Source: Pseudomonadota bacterium
GTDB taxonomy: Bacteria > Pseudomonadota > Alphaproteobacteria > Sphingomonadales > Sphingomonadaceae
Direction: 5' to 3'
Assembly: GCA_023400405.1 (NCBI GenBank)
Contig: JAEXFD010000030.1
Span: 231,212-295,211 of the forward strand
DNA length: 64,000 bases
Shown here piece after piece: positions 50,677 through 59,471 of the stretch (positions are counted from its first letter, which is position 1; every line of letters begins with the position of its first letter). Made by a program: the position numbers and the translations under genes. A model generated the notes under the pieces. It saw nothing but the letters and a program-made list of their open reading frames with translations. It was not told where the DNA came from and did no database searches.

Positions 50677-51141
50677 TCAGGGCAATCGCTGCGTGTCGTA
50701 AGGCCTACCGTCCTTGTGGGAATAGCCCTCGGGGCCGAAGCGCATGTCGATATCGGGGTAATCGCCGCCCCCTTCGCGGCTGCCGGCACTGAACGCGAGG
50801 AACACGCAATCCTTGTCGCTGCGGTTCTGCAAATGGTGGCCGTTGACCACGCCCTTGGGGAACGCCGCGCAGTCGCCGGGGCGCAGCACGGTCTCGCCCT
50901 CGTCCTCGATCAGCACCGCCTCGCCCACCAGCATCACGACGAATTCGTCTTCGTTCGCATGCCAGTGCCGCTGCGACGACCAGGCGCCGGGCCGCAGCGT
51001 GACATGGCTGACGCCCATCTCGCTGAGCCCGCTCGGCGGCGCCAACCGGCGATACCAGCGGCCCTGAACGGGCGCGTCGAACGGCGCGGGATAGCCCGTC
51101 GCATTGGTCTGCGGGATTGTGTCGAGATCGAGCTTGGGCAT
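50677..51141 (-). CDS. Cupin-domain protein
   Basis: A 154-residue single-domain cupin. Motif 1 (SSQRHWHANEDEFVVMLVG) provides the metal-binding HxH and glutamate, and motif 2 (GDCAAFPKGVVNGHHL) the second histidine. This indicates a mononuclear metal site, but not a substrate; family members include dioxygenases, isomerases and sugar-binding proteins. It is probably cytoplasmic, since no signal peptide is present. Confidence 0.8.
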   Translation of the reverse strand: MPKLDLDTIPQTNATGYPAPFDAPVQGRWYRRLAPPSGLSEMGVSHVTLRPGAWSSQRHWHANEDEFVVMLVGEAVLIEDEGETVLRPGDCAAFPKGVVNGHHLQNRSDKDCVFLAFSAGSREGGGDYPDIDMRFGPEGYSHKDGRPYDTQRLP

Positions 51142-51149
51142 CGGCTTAC

Positions 51150-51482
51150 CTATGGTTTCCAGCGCAGGCAGGCGTCGGCGAGCCGCTGCATCGTTTCATT
51201 GTCCAGCCGGTCGCTCAGCTCAAGCTCGGCCTGAGAGGGCTGCACCGCGCCGAAGCGGAGCTTGAGCACTGCCGCGATCGCCTCGAGCTTGGCATGCCGA
51301 GCCTGGCCGACCCGCGCTTCCTCCGCAGTGCGATATCGCTCCCGGGCCAGCGTCTCGGTGTCCGCGAGCATCTCCACCTTGATGCCGGTCAGCCGGCAAA
51401 GCCCCGCCGCCGGCACGGGGTCCGGCATCGGCGGCGCCTGCTGGCCGAGCATCAGCAGCGCCGTTGCAAACAGCCCGATCAC
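51150..51482 (-). CDS. Hypothetical secreted protein
   Basis: A 110-residue protein of unknown function. The GTG at 51482 follows GGGGAG and gives a short hydrophobic signal (VIGLFATALLMLGQQAP). The mature part is helical with two cysteines (GLCRLTG and DACLRWKP) that could form a disulfide. It starts divergently from dapE and lies eight bases from the cupin gene, so the two may form an operon. Confidence 0.62.
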   Translation of the reverse strand: MIGLFATALLMLGQQAPPMPDPVPAAGLCRLTGIKVEMLADTETLARERYRTAEEARVGQARHAKLEAIAAVLKLRFGAVQPSQAELELSDRLDNETMQRLADACLRWKP

Positions 51483-51558
51483 CCGTCGATCTCCCCTAGC
51501 GGGATTGTATCCGTCTCGAGCTTGGGCAATGCCACCTCCGTCAACCGTGGAGCGCGTC

Positions 51559-52671
51559 TTGCCTGATCTCGTCGAACTCACCAAGGCCCTGATCGCCGCC
51601 GAAAGCATCACTCCGGCGCGCGGCGCGGTGTTCGACGTGCTGGAGGCGGCGTTGATCCCGCTGGGCTTCGCAGTCGAGCGGTTCGTGGAGGGCGAGGCGC
51701 CCGATGGCCCGGTCGAGAACCTGCTCGCGGTGAGCGGCAACGGTGGCACCCATTTCGCCTTTGCCGGCCATCTCGACGTCGTGCCGCCGGGCGAAGGCTG
51801 GGCGAGCGGCGCCTTTGCGCCCCAGGTGCGTGGCGACCTTCTTTACGGGCGCGGCGCCGTCGACATGAAGGGCGCGATCGCCGCCTTCGTCGCCGCCGCG
51901 GCCAGCGTGCAGGGCGGCACAATCAGCCTGATCATCACCGGCGACGAGGAAGGCCCCGCCACCTATGGCACCCAAGCGCTGATGCGGCGAATGGCCGAGC
52001 GCGAGCTCAAGCCGGACATGTGCCTGGTCGGCGAGCCGACGTCGGCGCAACGGCTGGGCGACACGATCAAGATCGGCCGGCGCGGCTCCGCGGTGATCGA
52101 CGTGATCGTGCCGGGAAAGCAGGGCCATGTCGCCTATCCGCACCTTGCCGACAATCCGGTGCCCCGCCTGGTTCGCGCACTGGCGGAGATCGACGCGATC
52201 GAGCTCGATGCCGGCAATGCCTGGTTCCAGCCGTCGAACATCGAGCTGATCGACCTCACCGTCGGCAATCCAGCGACCAACGTCATCCCCGGCAAGGCCG
52301 CCGCACGCCTCAGCATTCGCTTCAACGACGCCCAGCGCGGCCCGGATCTCGTTTCTCGCATCGACGCCGTCGTCCGCCGCCATGCCCCCCAAGCGATCGT
52401 GAATGGCCGGGTTTATGGTGAGGCGTTCCTGACCCAGCCGGGACCGCTCTCGGCGCTGGTGGCCGGGGCGATCGAGACGGTGCTCGGCGTAACCCCCGAA
52501 CTCTCCACCACCGGCGGCACTTCGGACGCGCGCTTCCTCTCGAAGCTCTGCCCCGTGGTCGAATTCGGCTTGCTCAACGCGACGATGCACAAGCTCGACG
52601 AAGCCGTCGCGCTCGCGGACCTCTCCGCGCTCGCCGATGTCTATGCGGAAGTGCTGCGCCGGGCGCTTTAG
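51559..52671 (+). CDS. dapE: Succinyl-diaminopimelate desuccinylase
   Basis: DapE releases succinate from N-succinyl-LL-diaminopimelate in lysine and peptidoglycan precursor synthesis. The 370-residue dizinc M20 enzyme shows the metal and catalytic motifs GHLDVVPPG, GAVDMKGAIAAF, ITGDEEGPA and LVGEPTS, plus the C-terminal TTGGTSDARFL. TTG 51559 is chosen for GGAG six bases upstream; GTG 51547 is the alternative and overlaps that site. Its end overlaps the convergent GGDEF-EAL gene. Confidence 0.94.
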   Translation: MPDLVELTKALIAAESITPARGAVFDVLEAALIPLGFAVERFVEGEAPDGPVENLLAVSGNGGTHFAFAGHLDVVPPGEGWASGAFAPQVRGDLLYGRGAVDMKGAIAAFVAAAASVQGGTISLIITGDEEGPATYGTQALMRRMAERELKPDMCLVGEPTSAQRLGDTIKIGRRGSAVIDVIVPGKQGHVAYPHLADNPVPRLVRALAEIDAIELDAGNAWFQPSNIELIDLTVGNPATNVIPGKAAARLSIRFNDAQRGPDLVSRIDAVVRRHAPQAIVNGRVYGEAFLTQPGPLSALVAGAIETVLGVTPELSTTGGTSDARFLSKLCPVVEFGLLNATMHKLDEAVALADLSALADVYAEVLRRAL

Positions 52672-54344
52672 CCGGCGATCCGGCGCGGCGCGACCGCGCG
52701 TGCCCAGGCGAGGAAGCTCTCTTCCTCCATCGGCTCGGCCACGGCATAGCCCTGGAGAATATCGCAGCCGATCACGCGCAAGACGGTCGCCTGGTCCTCG
52801 CTCTCGATTCCTTCGGCCACCGCCTCACAGCCCAGGCCATGGATCAGGCCGATCACCGCCTGGGCGATCGTCCGTGCCTCGGGCTTGTCGGCGACATGCT
52901 CGATCAGGCTGCGGTCGAGCTTGACGCGATCGACCGGCAAGTCGCGCAGCCGGGCGAGGTTCGAATAGCCGGTGCCGAAATCGTCGATCGCCACGGTGGC
53001 GCCGTCGGCACGCAGCGCGGCGATGGCCTCGAGAACCTCGCTCGAGCAGTGCATCGCAAGCGTTTCGGTGATTTCCAGCTCCAGCAGCGCCGCCGGCGCC
53101 TTCGCAGTCCGCATCGCGTCACGCAGCTTGCGAAAGAAGCTCGCATGGTCGAGCTGGCGCGGGCTGATATTGACCGCAAGCCGTTGCTCGATCCCGAGCC
53201 GACCCCAACGCGAGATCGTCTCGGCCACTTCGCTGACCACCCATTCGCCGATCTCGACGATCAGGCCGGTCTCCTCGGCGCGCTTGATGAAGGCGCCGGG
53301 CATCTTGAGCCCTTCGGGATGCCGCCAGCGCAGCAGCGCCTCGGCCGCGACGATCCGGCCGTCTGCGGCGGAGACCTGGGGCTGGTAGACCAGCGTGAAC
53401 TGGTCCTTGTCCACCGCTTCGCGCAGGTCGCTTTCCAGCCGCGCGCGATCCGCGATCTCGGCTGCGAGTATCTCGGTGAAATGCTCCGCCCGGCCGCGGC
53501 CCATCGCCTTGGCATGGTACATCGCGGCGTCGGCGGCACGCATCAGATCGTGCAGCGTCGTGCCATGCTCGGGCCGCAAGGCAATGCCGATCGAGGCGCC
53601 GATCGACACTTCCTGGTCGGCCAGGTCGAACGGTTCCGACAGCGCGTAGAGGACGCCGCGGCCGATCCGCTCGGCATCGCGGATGTTGCGCAGCGTCGGG
53701 AAGAACATCGTGAATTCGTCACCGGCCAGGCGACCGATCAGCGGCGGGCGAGTCTCCGCCTCGGCGGCAAAGCGATCGGCCACCGCACGCAAGCGATTGG
53801 CGACCATGCCGAGCAGCACGTCGCCCGTCGCATGGCCCATCGTGTCGTTGACGTGCTTGAAGCGATCGAGATCGATGAAATACAGCACCGCGATCGAGCC
53901 AGGGGGCAGCTCGGTGAGCATCCGCTCGACGGTGCGGCGGAAATTGGTGCGATTGGGCAGCGCCGTCACCGGATCGAACATGGCGAGCCGCTGCACGCTC
54001 TCGAGATTGGCGTGGAGCTGCGTGAATAGGCCGTCCATCGCGCGCGCCAGCTGGGGCACCGACTCCTTGACGTCGTCGGGGACCTTCCCTTCCAGGTCGC
54101 CATCGGCCGCGCGCTGGAGGCGGATGATCGCCGCGTCGATCGCTGCGGCGGTGGAGGCGATCGTGCGCTCGGCCGACGCCCAGCACATCACGCCGCACAC
54201 GATCGCCGCGATCAGGGCGCGGCCGGCGGATTCGACGCTGACGTCTTCGGGGCTCGACGCCGCGGCGAGCGCAAGGATGAACGCTACCGCGCCCGCACAC
54301 ATCGCAAAGGCGATGGCGCGACTCTTGAGCGTGAACCCTTCCAC
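52668..54344 (-). CDS. GGDEF-EAL domain c-di-GMP metabolism protein
   Basis: A 558-residue inner-membrane protein with two N-terminal membrane helices and a short linker, a GGDEF domain with active-site variant AGDEF (GRLAGDEFTMFF), and an EAL domain with AAEALLRWRHP, NISPRQL, DDFGTGYSNLARL and AEGIES. The EAL residues for phosphodiesterase activity look complete; AGDEF can be active as a cyclase. It may therefore make or degrade c-di-GMP, or both. GTG 54344 is chosen; longer upstream starts lack support. Two PilZ receptors are also encoded in this window. Confidence 0.88.
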   Translation of the reverse strand: MEGFTLKSRAIAFAMCAGAVAFILALAAASSPEDVSVESAGRALIAAIVCGVMCWASAERTIASTAAAIDAAIIRLQRAADGDLEGKVPDDVKESVPQLARAMDGLFTQLHANLESVQRLAMFDPVTALPNRTNFRRTVERMLTELPPGSIAVLYFIDLDRFKHVNDTMGHATGDVLLGMVANRLRAVADRFAAEAETRPPLIGRLAGDEFTMFFPTLRNIRDAERIGRGVLYALSEPFDLADQEVSIGASIGIALRPEHGTTLHDLMRAADAAMYHAKAMGRGRAEHFTEILAAEIADRARLESDLREAVDKDQFTLVYQPQVSAADGRIVAAEALLRWRHPEGLKMPGAFIKRAEETGLIVEIGEWVVSEVAETISRWGRLGIEQRLAVNISPRQLDHASFFRKLRDAMRTAKAPAALLELEITETLAMHCSSEVLEAIAALRADGATVAIDDFGTGYSNLARLRDLPVDRVKLDRSLIEHVADKPEARTIAQAVIGLIHGLGCEAVAEGIESEDQATVLRVIGCDILQGYAVAEPMEEESFLAWARAVAPRRIAG

Positions 54345-54414
54345 GGTGCGCGTATTTCCTTCGTCCCCATCGACCGGGAGGCCGACACCCGAGGAGAAAG
54401 CTGCCAGAGAGAGG

Positions 54415-54996
54415 TTAAGATTTTCCGTGAGCGCCGGGGCGGCGGCGGCGCAATACGACGTACAGTGCGCCCTGGCCGCCATGCCGCGGATGCGAAGTCC
54501 TTACGGCAGCGATACTATTTGCGTGGCGGGACGCGGCGAGCCAGTCGCCCACCGCCGCGCGGATTGCGCCGCGCGCGTGCGGACGTTCGGATTCGGGGCG
54601 CGGCGGCTTGCCCGTCACGAGGAGGAGAACGCGGTCGCCGCGGGCGATCGCGGCCCCCAGGCCCGAATCGAGCCGGTCGTAAGCGGAACCGAGGCTGTGG
54701 CCATGCAGGTCGACCGTCGATTCAGGCGCGACCAGGCCGCGTGCGAGGCGGCGGTCCCAGGACGCGTCGAGCGTCGCCGAGCCGGCGTCCACCCTGGCGG
54801 CGGCGCGTTCGGCAGCCGCAGGAGCGCGGCTGGAAAGCGATTTGGAGGAAGGGATCGGTGCCGCCGGTGCGGGGGCAGACAAGAACTCCCGCGGGGGTTC
54901 GATTGCGGCGGAAAGGGAATGCTTGCCGTGCAGCGGGGTCACGCTCGCCACCACGCGTTTCCACAGCGCCGCTTCCTCGGGCGCCAGCCGCCTCAC
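54415..54996 (-). CDS. Smr domain protein
   Basis: A 193-residue protein with a C-terminal Smr domain (STVDLHGHSLGSAYDRL, VLLLVTGKPP and a HPRHGGQGALYVVLRR end) and an alanine/proline-rich N-terminal half. Smr domains bind or cut nucleic acids, linked to MutS-related or ribosome-rescue roles. GTG 54996 overlaps the mltA stop (GTGA), so the two are translationally coupled, as is usual in alphaproteobacteria. Confidence 0.85.
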   Translation of the reverse strand: MRRLAPEEAALWKRVVASVTPLHGKHSLSAAIEPPREFLSAPAPAAPIPSSKSLSSRAPAAAERAAARVDAGSATLDASWDRRLARGLVAPESTVDLHGHSLGSAYDRLDSGLGAAIARGDRVLLLVTGKPPRPESERPHARGAIRAAVGDWLAASRHANSIAAVRTSHPRHGGQGALYVVLRRRRPGAHGKS

Positions 54997-56300
54997 CGGA
55001 GAATGGGCGGCGCCGGTTGCGCCGGCGCGGGCGGCAGCTTGGCGAGCGTGCCGATCGGCGCCAGCAGCCAGGCCGTCCCATGCGCATTCATCCCGCCCGC
55101 GATCGCGCGCGCATCGTCTCCGGCACCCCAGAACGTATCGACGCGATTGGGACCCTTGATCGCGCCGCCGGTATCCTGCGCGATCCACAGGCCATTCGCC
55201 TCCGCCCGGTCCATCGACAGGAACACCGGGGCGCCGAGGGGAATGAAGCGAGGATCGACCGCTGCGCTCACTTGCCCGGTCACGGGCAACCCGAGCGAGC
55301 CGTTGGGGCCCGCGCCTTTCAATTCCTGGAAGAACACATAGCTCTTGTTCTCCCACAGAATCGATTGGCCCTGTTCGGGATGCTCGCGCAGCCAGGCGAT
55401 GATCCCCTGCATCGAGGCGCCGCCGGGCTTGAGCAGCCCGCGGTCGCGCATCAGCGCGCCGATGCCGACATAGTCGCGCCCGTTCTGCCCGGCGAAGCCG
55501 ATCCGCATCACTTCGCCATTCGGCCCGCGCAGGCGACCGGAGCCCTGGATCTGGAGAAAGAACAGTTCGATCGGATCGGCCGCCCAGGCGATCTCCAACC
55601 CACGTCCGGCAAGCGCGCCCTGATCGATCTCCTTGCGATCGTAATAGGGGATGAAGCTGCTGCCGGCGACGCGGCCGCGGATTCTCTTGCCCTTCAGATC
55701 GGCGGAGAATTGGCCGAGATCGACTTCGATCAGGTCCGACGGCTTGGCATAGACCGGCACGTCATAGCCTGACTGACGGCGGCGCGAGCCTGCAATCTCC
55801 GGCTCGTAATAGCCGGTTGCCTGGGCGCGCCCGTCGGCGATCTGCAAGGTTTCGAACCAGCGCGCGAAGAAGGCGCGGGCGTCGCGCGGATCGGCGCCCT
55901 GCGCAGCGTCGCACGAAGGCGCCCAGTCGGCGCCCTGGGTCAATCCACTGCCATCGGTACGGCGCACCAGCGAGCGGCAACTCAGCCGATAGGCCGCCAG
56001 TGCCCGCGCCGCCGCGTCGTCGGTGATCGGCAGGCTATCGAGCGCCGGCCCGGCGATCACCCCGGCCTGGAGTGCGCTGGTCACGCCAGGGGCGGCCGCG
56101 GAGGCCGGCAAGGCCGCGAGCGGAGTCGCCGGAATGGGCTGGCGGGCGGCAGGGTTGGCATGCGGCTCCGCGACGCGATGCGGCGGCGCGCTGCGCTGCG
56201 GCGGGGCATAGCCGGGCTCGACGGATCGGGGCACCACGCCACCCGAGCACGCACTCAACATCGCCGCGAGCGCGAGCGTCCCCCAGATGCGCATCGGCAT
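54993..56300 (-). CDS. mltA: Membrane-bound lytic murein transglycosylase A
   Basis: MltA cleaves peptidoglycan glycan strands to form anhydromuropeptides. The 435-residue lipoprotein has a lipobox (AAMLSAC), a proline-rich linker, and the MltA and 3D domains with TGYYEPEIAGSR, FFLQIQGSGRL, NKSYVFF and the catalytic-aspartate segment IAQDTGGAIKG. ATG 56300 follows GAGGGG by four bases. It sits in the conserved Tim44-like-mltA-smr cluster, divergent from secB. Confidence 0.93.
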   Translation of the reverse strand: MPMRIWGTLALAAMLSACSGGVVPRSVEPGYAPPQRSAPPHRVAEPHANPAARQPIPATPLAALPASAAAPGVTSALQAGVIAGPALDSLPITDDAAARALAAYRLSCRSLVRRTDGSGLTQGADWAPSCDAAQGADPRDARAFFARWFETLQIADGRAQATGYYEPEIAGSRRRQSGYDVPVYAKPSDLIEVDLGQFSADLKGKRIRGRVAGSSFIPYYDRKEIDQGALAGRGLEIAWAADPIELFFLQIQGSGRLRGPNGEVMRIGFAGQNGRDYVGIGALMRDRGLLKPGGASMQGIIAWLREHPEQGQSILWENKSYVFFQELKGAGPNGSLGLPVTGQVSAAVDPRFIPLGAPVFLSMDRAEANGLWIAQDTGGAIKGPNRVDTFWGAGDDARAIAGGMNAHGTAWLLAPIGTLAKLPPAPAQPAPPILR

Positions 56301-56308
56301 TCGCCCCC

Positions 56309-56953
56309 TCAGGCTTCGTCGGTTTCGACCAGCTTCCAATTGGGATCGTCGCTGCGCAGCTTGCGTGCGAAGGTCCAGACGTCATGGGTCTGCACCGCGT
56401 CGGACAGCGAGCCGGCAACGACGTTGCCGTCCTTGTCGCGCGTGACCGCCACGATATCGGCATCGAATCGCACGGCGATACGGGCGATCTTGCCCTCGAC
56501 CGAGGCACTGGCGATCATCGCCCGCTCGATCGCGACGAGGCGGTTGTCGAGCACTTGGCCGGCCGCGTCGCGCTCGTCCATGGCACCCATGAAAGCGTCG
56601 CGCACATCGGCTTCGGTGAGCCAATCGAGCGTGTCGCGATCGCCCTTCCAAAAGGCTTCGAGGATCATGCGATAGGCGCTCTTGGCGCCGTCGAGGAACT
56701 GGGCGACGTCGAAGCTCGAATCCGCCGCGATGACCGATTTGAGCCCGCTCTCCGCGCCGGTCTCGATCGCCCGGTTGCCCGTGTCGCGCACTTCGGGAAC
56801 CTGATCGATCGTGCGCGGCAGCACCGTCGGCGCTACGCGCTCTTCGGCGGGCTTCGGCAAGGCCTGCTCATGCCCGGTACGCTTGCCAAGCACGGCATAA
56901 AGGCGGAGCGCCAGGAAACCGGCCACCATCGCGAACAGGATTACGTAGAACAT
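56309..56953 (-). CDS. Tim44-like domain protein
   Basis: A 214-residue protein with a single N-terminal membrane anchor (FYVILFAMVAGFLALRLYAVL) and a C-terminal Tim44-like domain (FLDGAKSAYRMILEAFWKGDRDTLDWLT...). The mitochondrial relative tethers the import motor to the membrane; bacterial members may assist protein handling at the inner membrane. ATG 56953 is preceded by TTGGAGG. It starts the reverse-strand cluster with mltA and smr. Confidence 0.85.
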   Translation of the reverse strand: MFYVILFAMVAGFLALRLYAVLGKRTGHEQALPKPAEERVAPTVLPRTIDQVPEVRDTGNRAIETGAESGLKSVIAADSSFDVAQFLDGAKSAYRMILEAFWKGDRDTLDWLTEADVRDAFMGAMDERDAAGQVLDNRLVAIERAMIASASVEGKIARIAVRFDADIVAVTRDKDGNVVAGSLSDAVQTHDVWTFARKLRSDDPNWKLVETDEA

Positions 56954-57019
56954 GTGCCTCCAAACGCGTCGCCCGATACATAGTCGCAAGTGCCGCAGGT
57001 TTCAAATCGCGCGCGAAGA

Positions 57020-57048
57020 TTGAAACCCTTGGGCCCGCCTGCTAGGCG
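57020..57048 (+). promoter_or_regulatory. Predicted secB promoter
   Basis: TTGAAA at 57020-57025 and TAGGCG at 57043-57048 are separated by 17 bases, about 60 bases before the secB start. Confidence 0.5.
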
Positions 57049-57106
57049 CGCTGCCGATCGAACGCGCGACGCGCGGCAACTTTCCGACATGAAGAGGTTT
57101 TGACAA

Positions 57107-57619
57107 ATGGCCGAGAACGACATCATCGCCGGTTCGGGTGAGCCGCTCGCCAATGGCGAGGACACGGCGCCTTCGGCGGGGCTGCTCTCGCAATATGTGA
57201 AGGATTTCTCGTTCGAGAACCCGAACGCCCCGGCCATCTACCAGAGCCAGACCGCCCCGGCGATCGACGTCCAGTTCAACATCGGCTGGGCCAAGATCGC
57301 CGAGGAAGTCTTCGAAGTCGTGCTCAAGGTCGAAGTGCGCGCCCAGGCCGAGAGCCAGGTCGCCTTCCTGGTCGACCTTTCCTATGCCGGCCTGTTCGCG
57401 ATCCGCAACGTGCCCGAAGGCGATCCGCTCGACAGCTTCTTGCTCGGCGAAGCGCCGCGCCTGCTCTTCCCGTTCGCCCGCCGCGTGCTGGCCGACGCCG
57501 TGCGCGACGGCGGCTTCCCGCCGCTGATGCTCGAGCCGATCGATTTCGGCGGCATCTACATGCAGCAGCGCGCTCAGGCCGAAGCCGTCGCCACCGGCGA
57601 GGTCGCCGGCGAAGCTTGA
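57107..57619 (+). CDS. secB: Protein-export chaperone SecB
   Basis: SecB keeps secretory precursors unfolded and delivers them to SecA. The 170-residue protein has the family core QYVKDFSFENPNAP, the FEVVLKVEVRAQ strand and the FPFARRVLADAVRDGGFPPLMLEPIDFG signature. The C-terminal tail is longer and alanine-rich, as in other alphaproteobacteria. The arrangement divergent from the Tim44-like gene is conserved in this class. Confidence 0.96.
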   Translation: MAENDIIAGSGEPLANGEDTAPSAGLLSQYVKDFSFENPNAPAIYQSQTAPAIDVQFNIGWAKIAEEVFEVVLKVEVRAQAESQVAFLVDLSYAGLFAIRNVPEGDPLDSFLLGEAPRLLFPFARRVLADAVRDGGFPPLMLEPIDFGGIYMQQRAQAEAVATGEVAGEA

Positions 57620-57647
57620 GGGAGTTCTGCGGGGTGGTCGCGAACAT

Positions 57648-57789
57648 TCCTCCCCGGAACGGGGAGGGGGACCGCTCGCCGGAGGCGAGGGGTGGAGGGG
57701 GCCCGCCCTCCACGAGCGATCACCTTAGCTGGGAGGGGGCCCCCTCCACCATCGCTTCGCGATGGTCCCCCTCCCCGTTCCGGGGAGGA
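57648..57789. repeat. Long inverted repeat between secB and murJ
   Basis: Arms of 26 bases at 57648-57673 and 57764-57789 are exact complements (TCCTCCCCGGAACGGGGAGG... and reverse). The inner part has further G/C-rich palindromes. The right arm ends nine bases before the murJ start and provides its GGAGG ribosome-binding region. Confidence 0.8.
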
Positions 57790-57797
57790 TTGGGCTC

Positions 57798-59366
57798 TTG
57801 AACCTCGCCCGCAGCCTCGGCTCGGTCGGCGGACTGACGCTGGCCAGCCGCATCCTCGCGCTGGTCCGCGATTCGCTGCAGGCGCGGTATGTCGGGGCGA
57901 ATTTCGCGTCCGACGCCTTCCTCGTCGCGTTCCGCCTGCCCAACATGTTCCGCGCCTTCTTCGCGGAAGGCGCCTTCGCCTCGGCCTTCATCCCGCTGTT
58001 CAACCAGAAGCTCGCCGCAGACGGCGGGCGCGGCCCCGCGTTCGACTTCGCCGAGCGCACGCTGGCGGTGCTGTTCGCCTTCCTCGCCGCGATGACGGTG
58101 GTGATGCTCGCCGCCGCCTGGCCGCTGACCGCCTTGCTCTCGGGCGGCTTCCACAAGCAGCACCCGACGCACGACCAATTCGCCTTCGCCGTCGAATTGA
58201 GCCGGATCACCATTCCCTATCTGATGCTGATCTGCCTCGCCTCGCTGCTCGGCGGCATCCTCAATTCGCTCGACAAATTCTGGGTGAACGCCGCCGCGCC
58301 GATCCTGCTCAACATTGCCATGGTGTTCGCGCTGTTCGTCTTCCACGGCACGCCCGAGCAGACCGCGCGCGCGCAGGCGATCGCCGTGCCGGCGGGCGGC
58401 GTCCTCCAGCTCGGCTGGCTGTGGCTCGCCTGCCGCGCCTCGGGCGTGTCGCTGCGCCCGCGCCTGCCGCGGCTCGACAAGGACGTGAAGCGGCTGATGC
58501 AGCTCATCCTGCCCGCCGCCCTGGGCGCCGGCGCGGTGCAGCTCAATCTCGTCATCTCGACGGCGCTGTCGGGCTATCTGCTCGGCGAAGGCTCGATCTC
58601 GTACATCTATTATGCCGATCGGCTGAACCAGCTGCCGCTCGGCATGATCGGCATCGGCCTCGGCACGATCCTGCTCCCCACCATCTCGCGCCTGCTCAGC
58701 AAGGGCGAAGAGGCGCAGGCGATGGAGACGCAGAATCGCGGCATGGAGCTGGCGCTGTTCCTCACGCTGCCGGCGATGGTCGCGCTGATCGTCGCGGCCG
58801 AGCCGATCGTGCGCGGCCTGTTCCAATATGGCCATTTCACCCCCGCAGACACCGTGAAGTGCGCCTGGGCGCTGGCCGGCTTCTCGATCGGCCTGCCCAG
58901 CTATGTGCTGGTCAAGGTGCTCACCCCCGGCTTCTACGCCCGGCAGGACACGCGCACGCCCGTGCGCTTCGCCACCATCTCGGTGTTCGTGAACATCGCC
59001 GCGAACCTCGCGCTGATCCCGCTGATCGGCCATGTCGGCCCGCCGCTGGCGACGGCGCTCTCGTCGAGCGTCAATGTCTGGCTGCTCTATCGCACCCTCG
59101 TCGCGCGCGGCCATTTCCAGGCCGACGGCCAGCTCAAGCGCCGCGTGCCCCGGCTGGCGCTCGCCGCGCTGCTGATGGGCGCTGCAATCTACGGCTTCGA
59201 TCGGCTGCTCGATCCCTGGCTCAACGGTCATCTCGTCGCCCGCTATGTCGCACTCACCGTGCTGGTCGGCTCCGGCTGCGCGATCTACGGCCTCGCCTGC
59301 TTCGCCACCCGCGCCTTCCGCCTCGCGGACCTCAAGGCGCTGGTGCGGCGCCGCGCCGCGCGCTAG
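57798..59366 (+). CDS. murJ: Lipid II flippase MurJ
   Basis: MurJ moves lipid-linked peptidoglycan precursor across the inner membrane. The 522-residue protein has fourteen predicted membrane helices of the MOP superfamily and the family opening RSLGSVGGLTLASRILALVRDSL, followed by FLVAFRLPNMFRAFFAEGAF. TTG 57798 is chosen from GGAGG nine bases upstream and the conserved start; an upstream in-frame start would lie in the inverted repeat. Confidence 0.95.
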   Translation: MNLARSLGSVGGLTLASRILALVRDSLQARYVGANFASDAFLVAFRLPNMFRAFFAEGAFASAFIPLFNQKLAADGGRGPAFDFAERTLAVLFAFLAAMTVVMLAAAWPLTALLSGGFHKQHPTHDQFAFAVELSRITIPYLMLICLASLLGGILNSLDKFWVNAAAPILLNIAMVFALFVFHGTPEQTARAQAIAVPAGGVLQLGWLWLACRASGVSLRPRLPRLDKDVKRLMQLILPAALGAGAVQLNLVISTALSGYLLGEGSISYIYYADRLNQLPLGMIGIGLGTILLPTISRLLSKGEEAQAMETQNRGMELALFLTLPAMVALIVAAEPIVRGLFQYGHFTPADTVKCAWALAGFSIGLPSYVLVKVLTPGFYARQDTRTPVRFATISVFVNIAANLALIPLIGHVGPPLATALSSSVNVWLLYRTLVARGHFQADGQLKRRVPRLALAALLMGAAIYGFDRLLDPWLNGHLVARYVALTVLVGSGCAIYGLACFATRAFRLADLKALVRRRAAR

Positions 59367-59471
59367 AGGCCAGCCGTCCCTGACATCGCCGTGCGGCCGC
59401 GCCCCCGCCGTCTCGGACCCGCGGCCCGTCCAACGGCCGAACGGTCAACCCGGGCGCGTGAAGGAAAAGTG

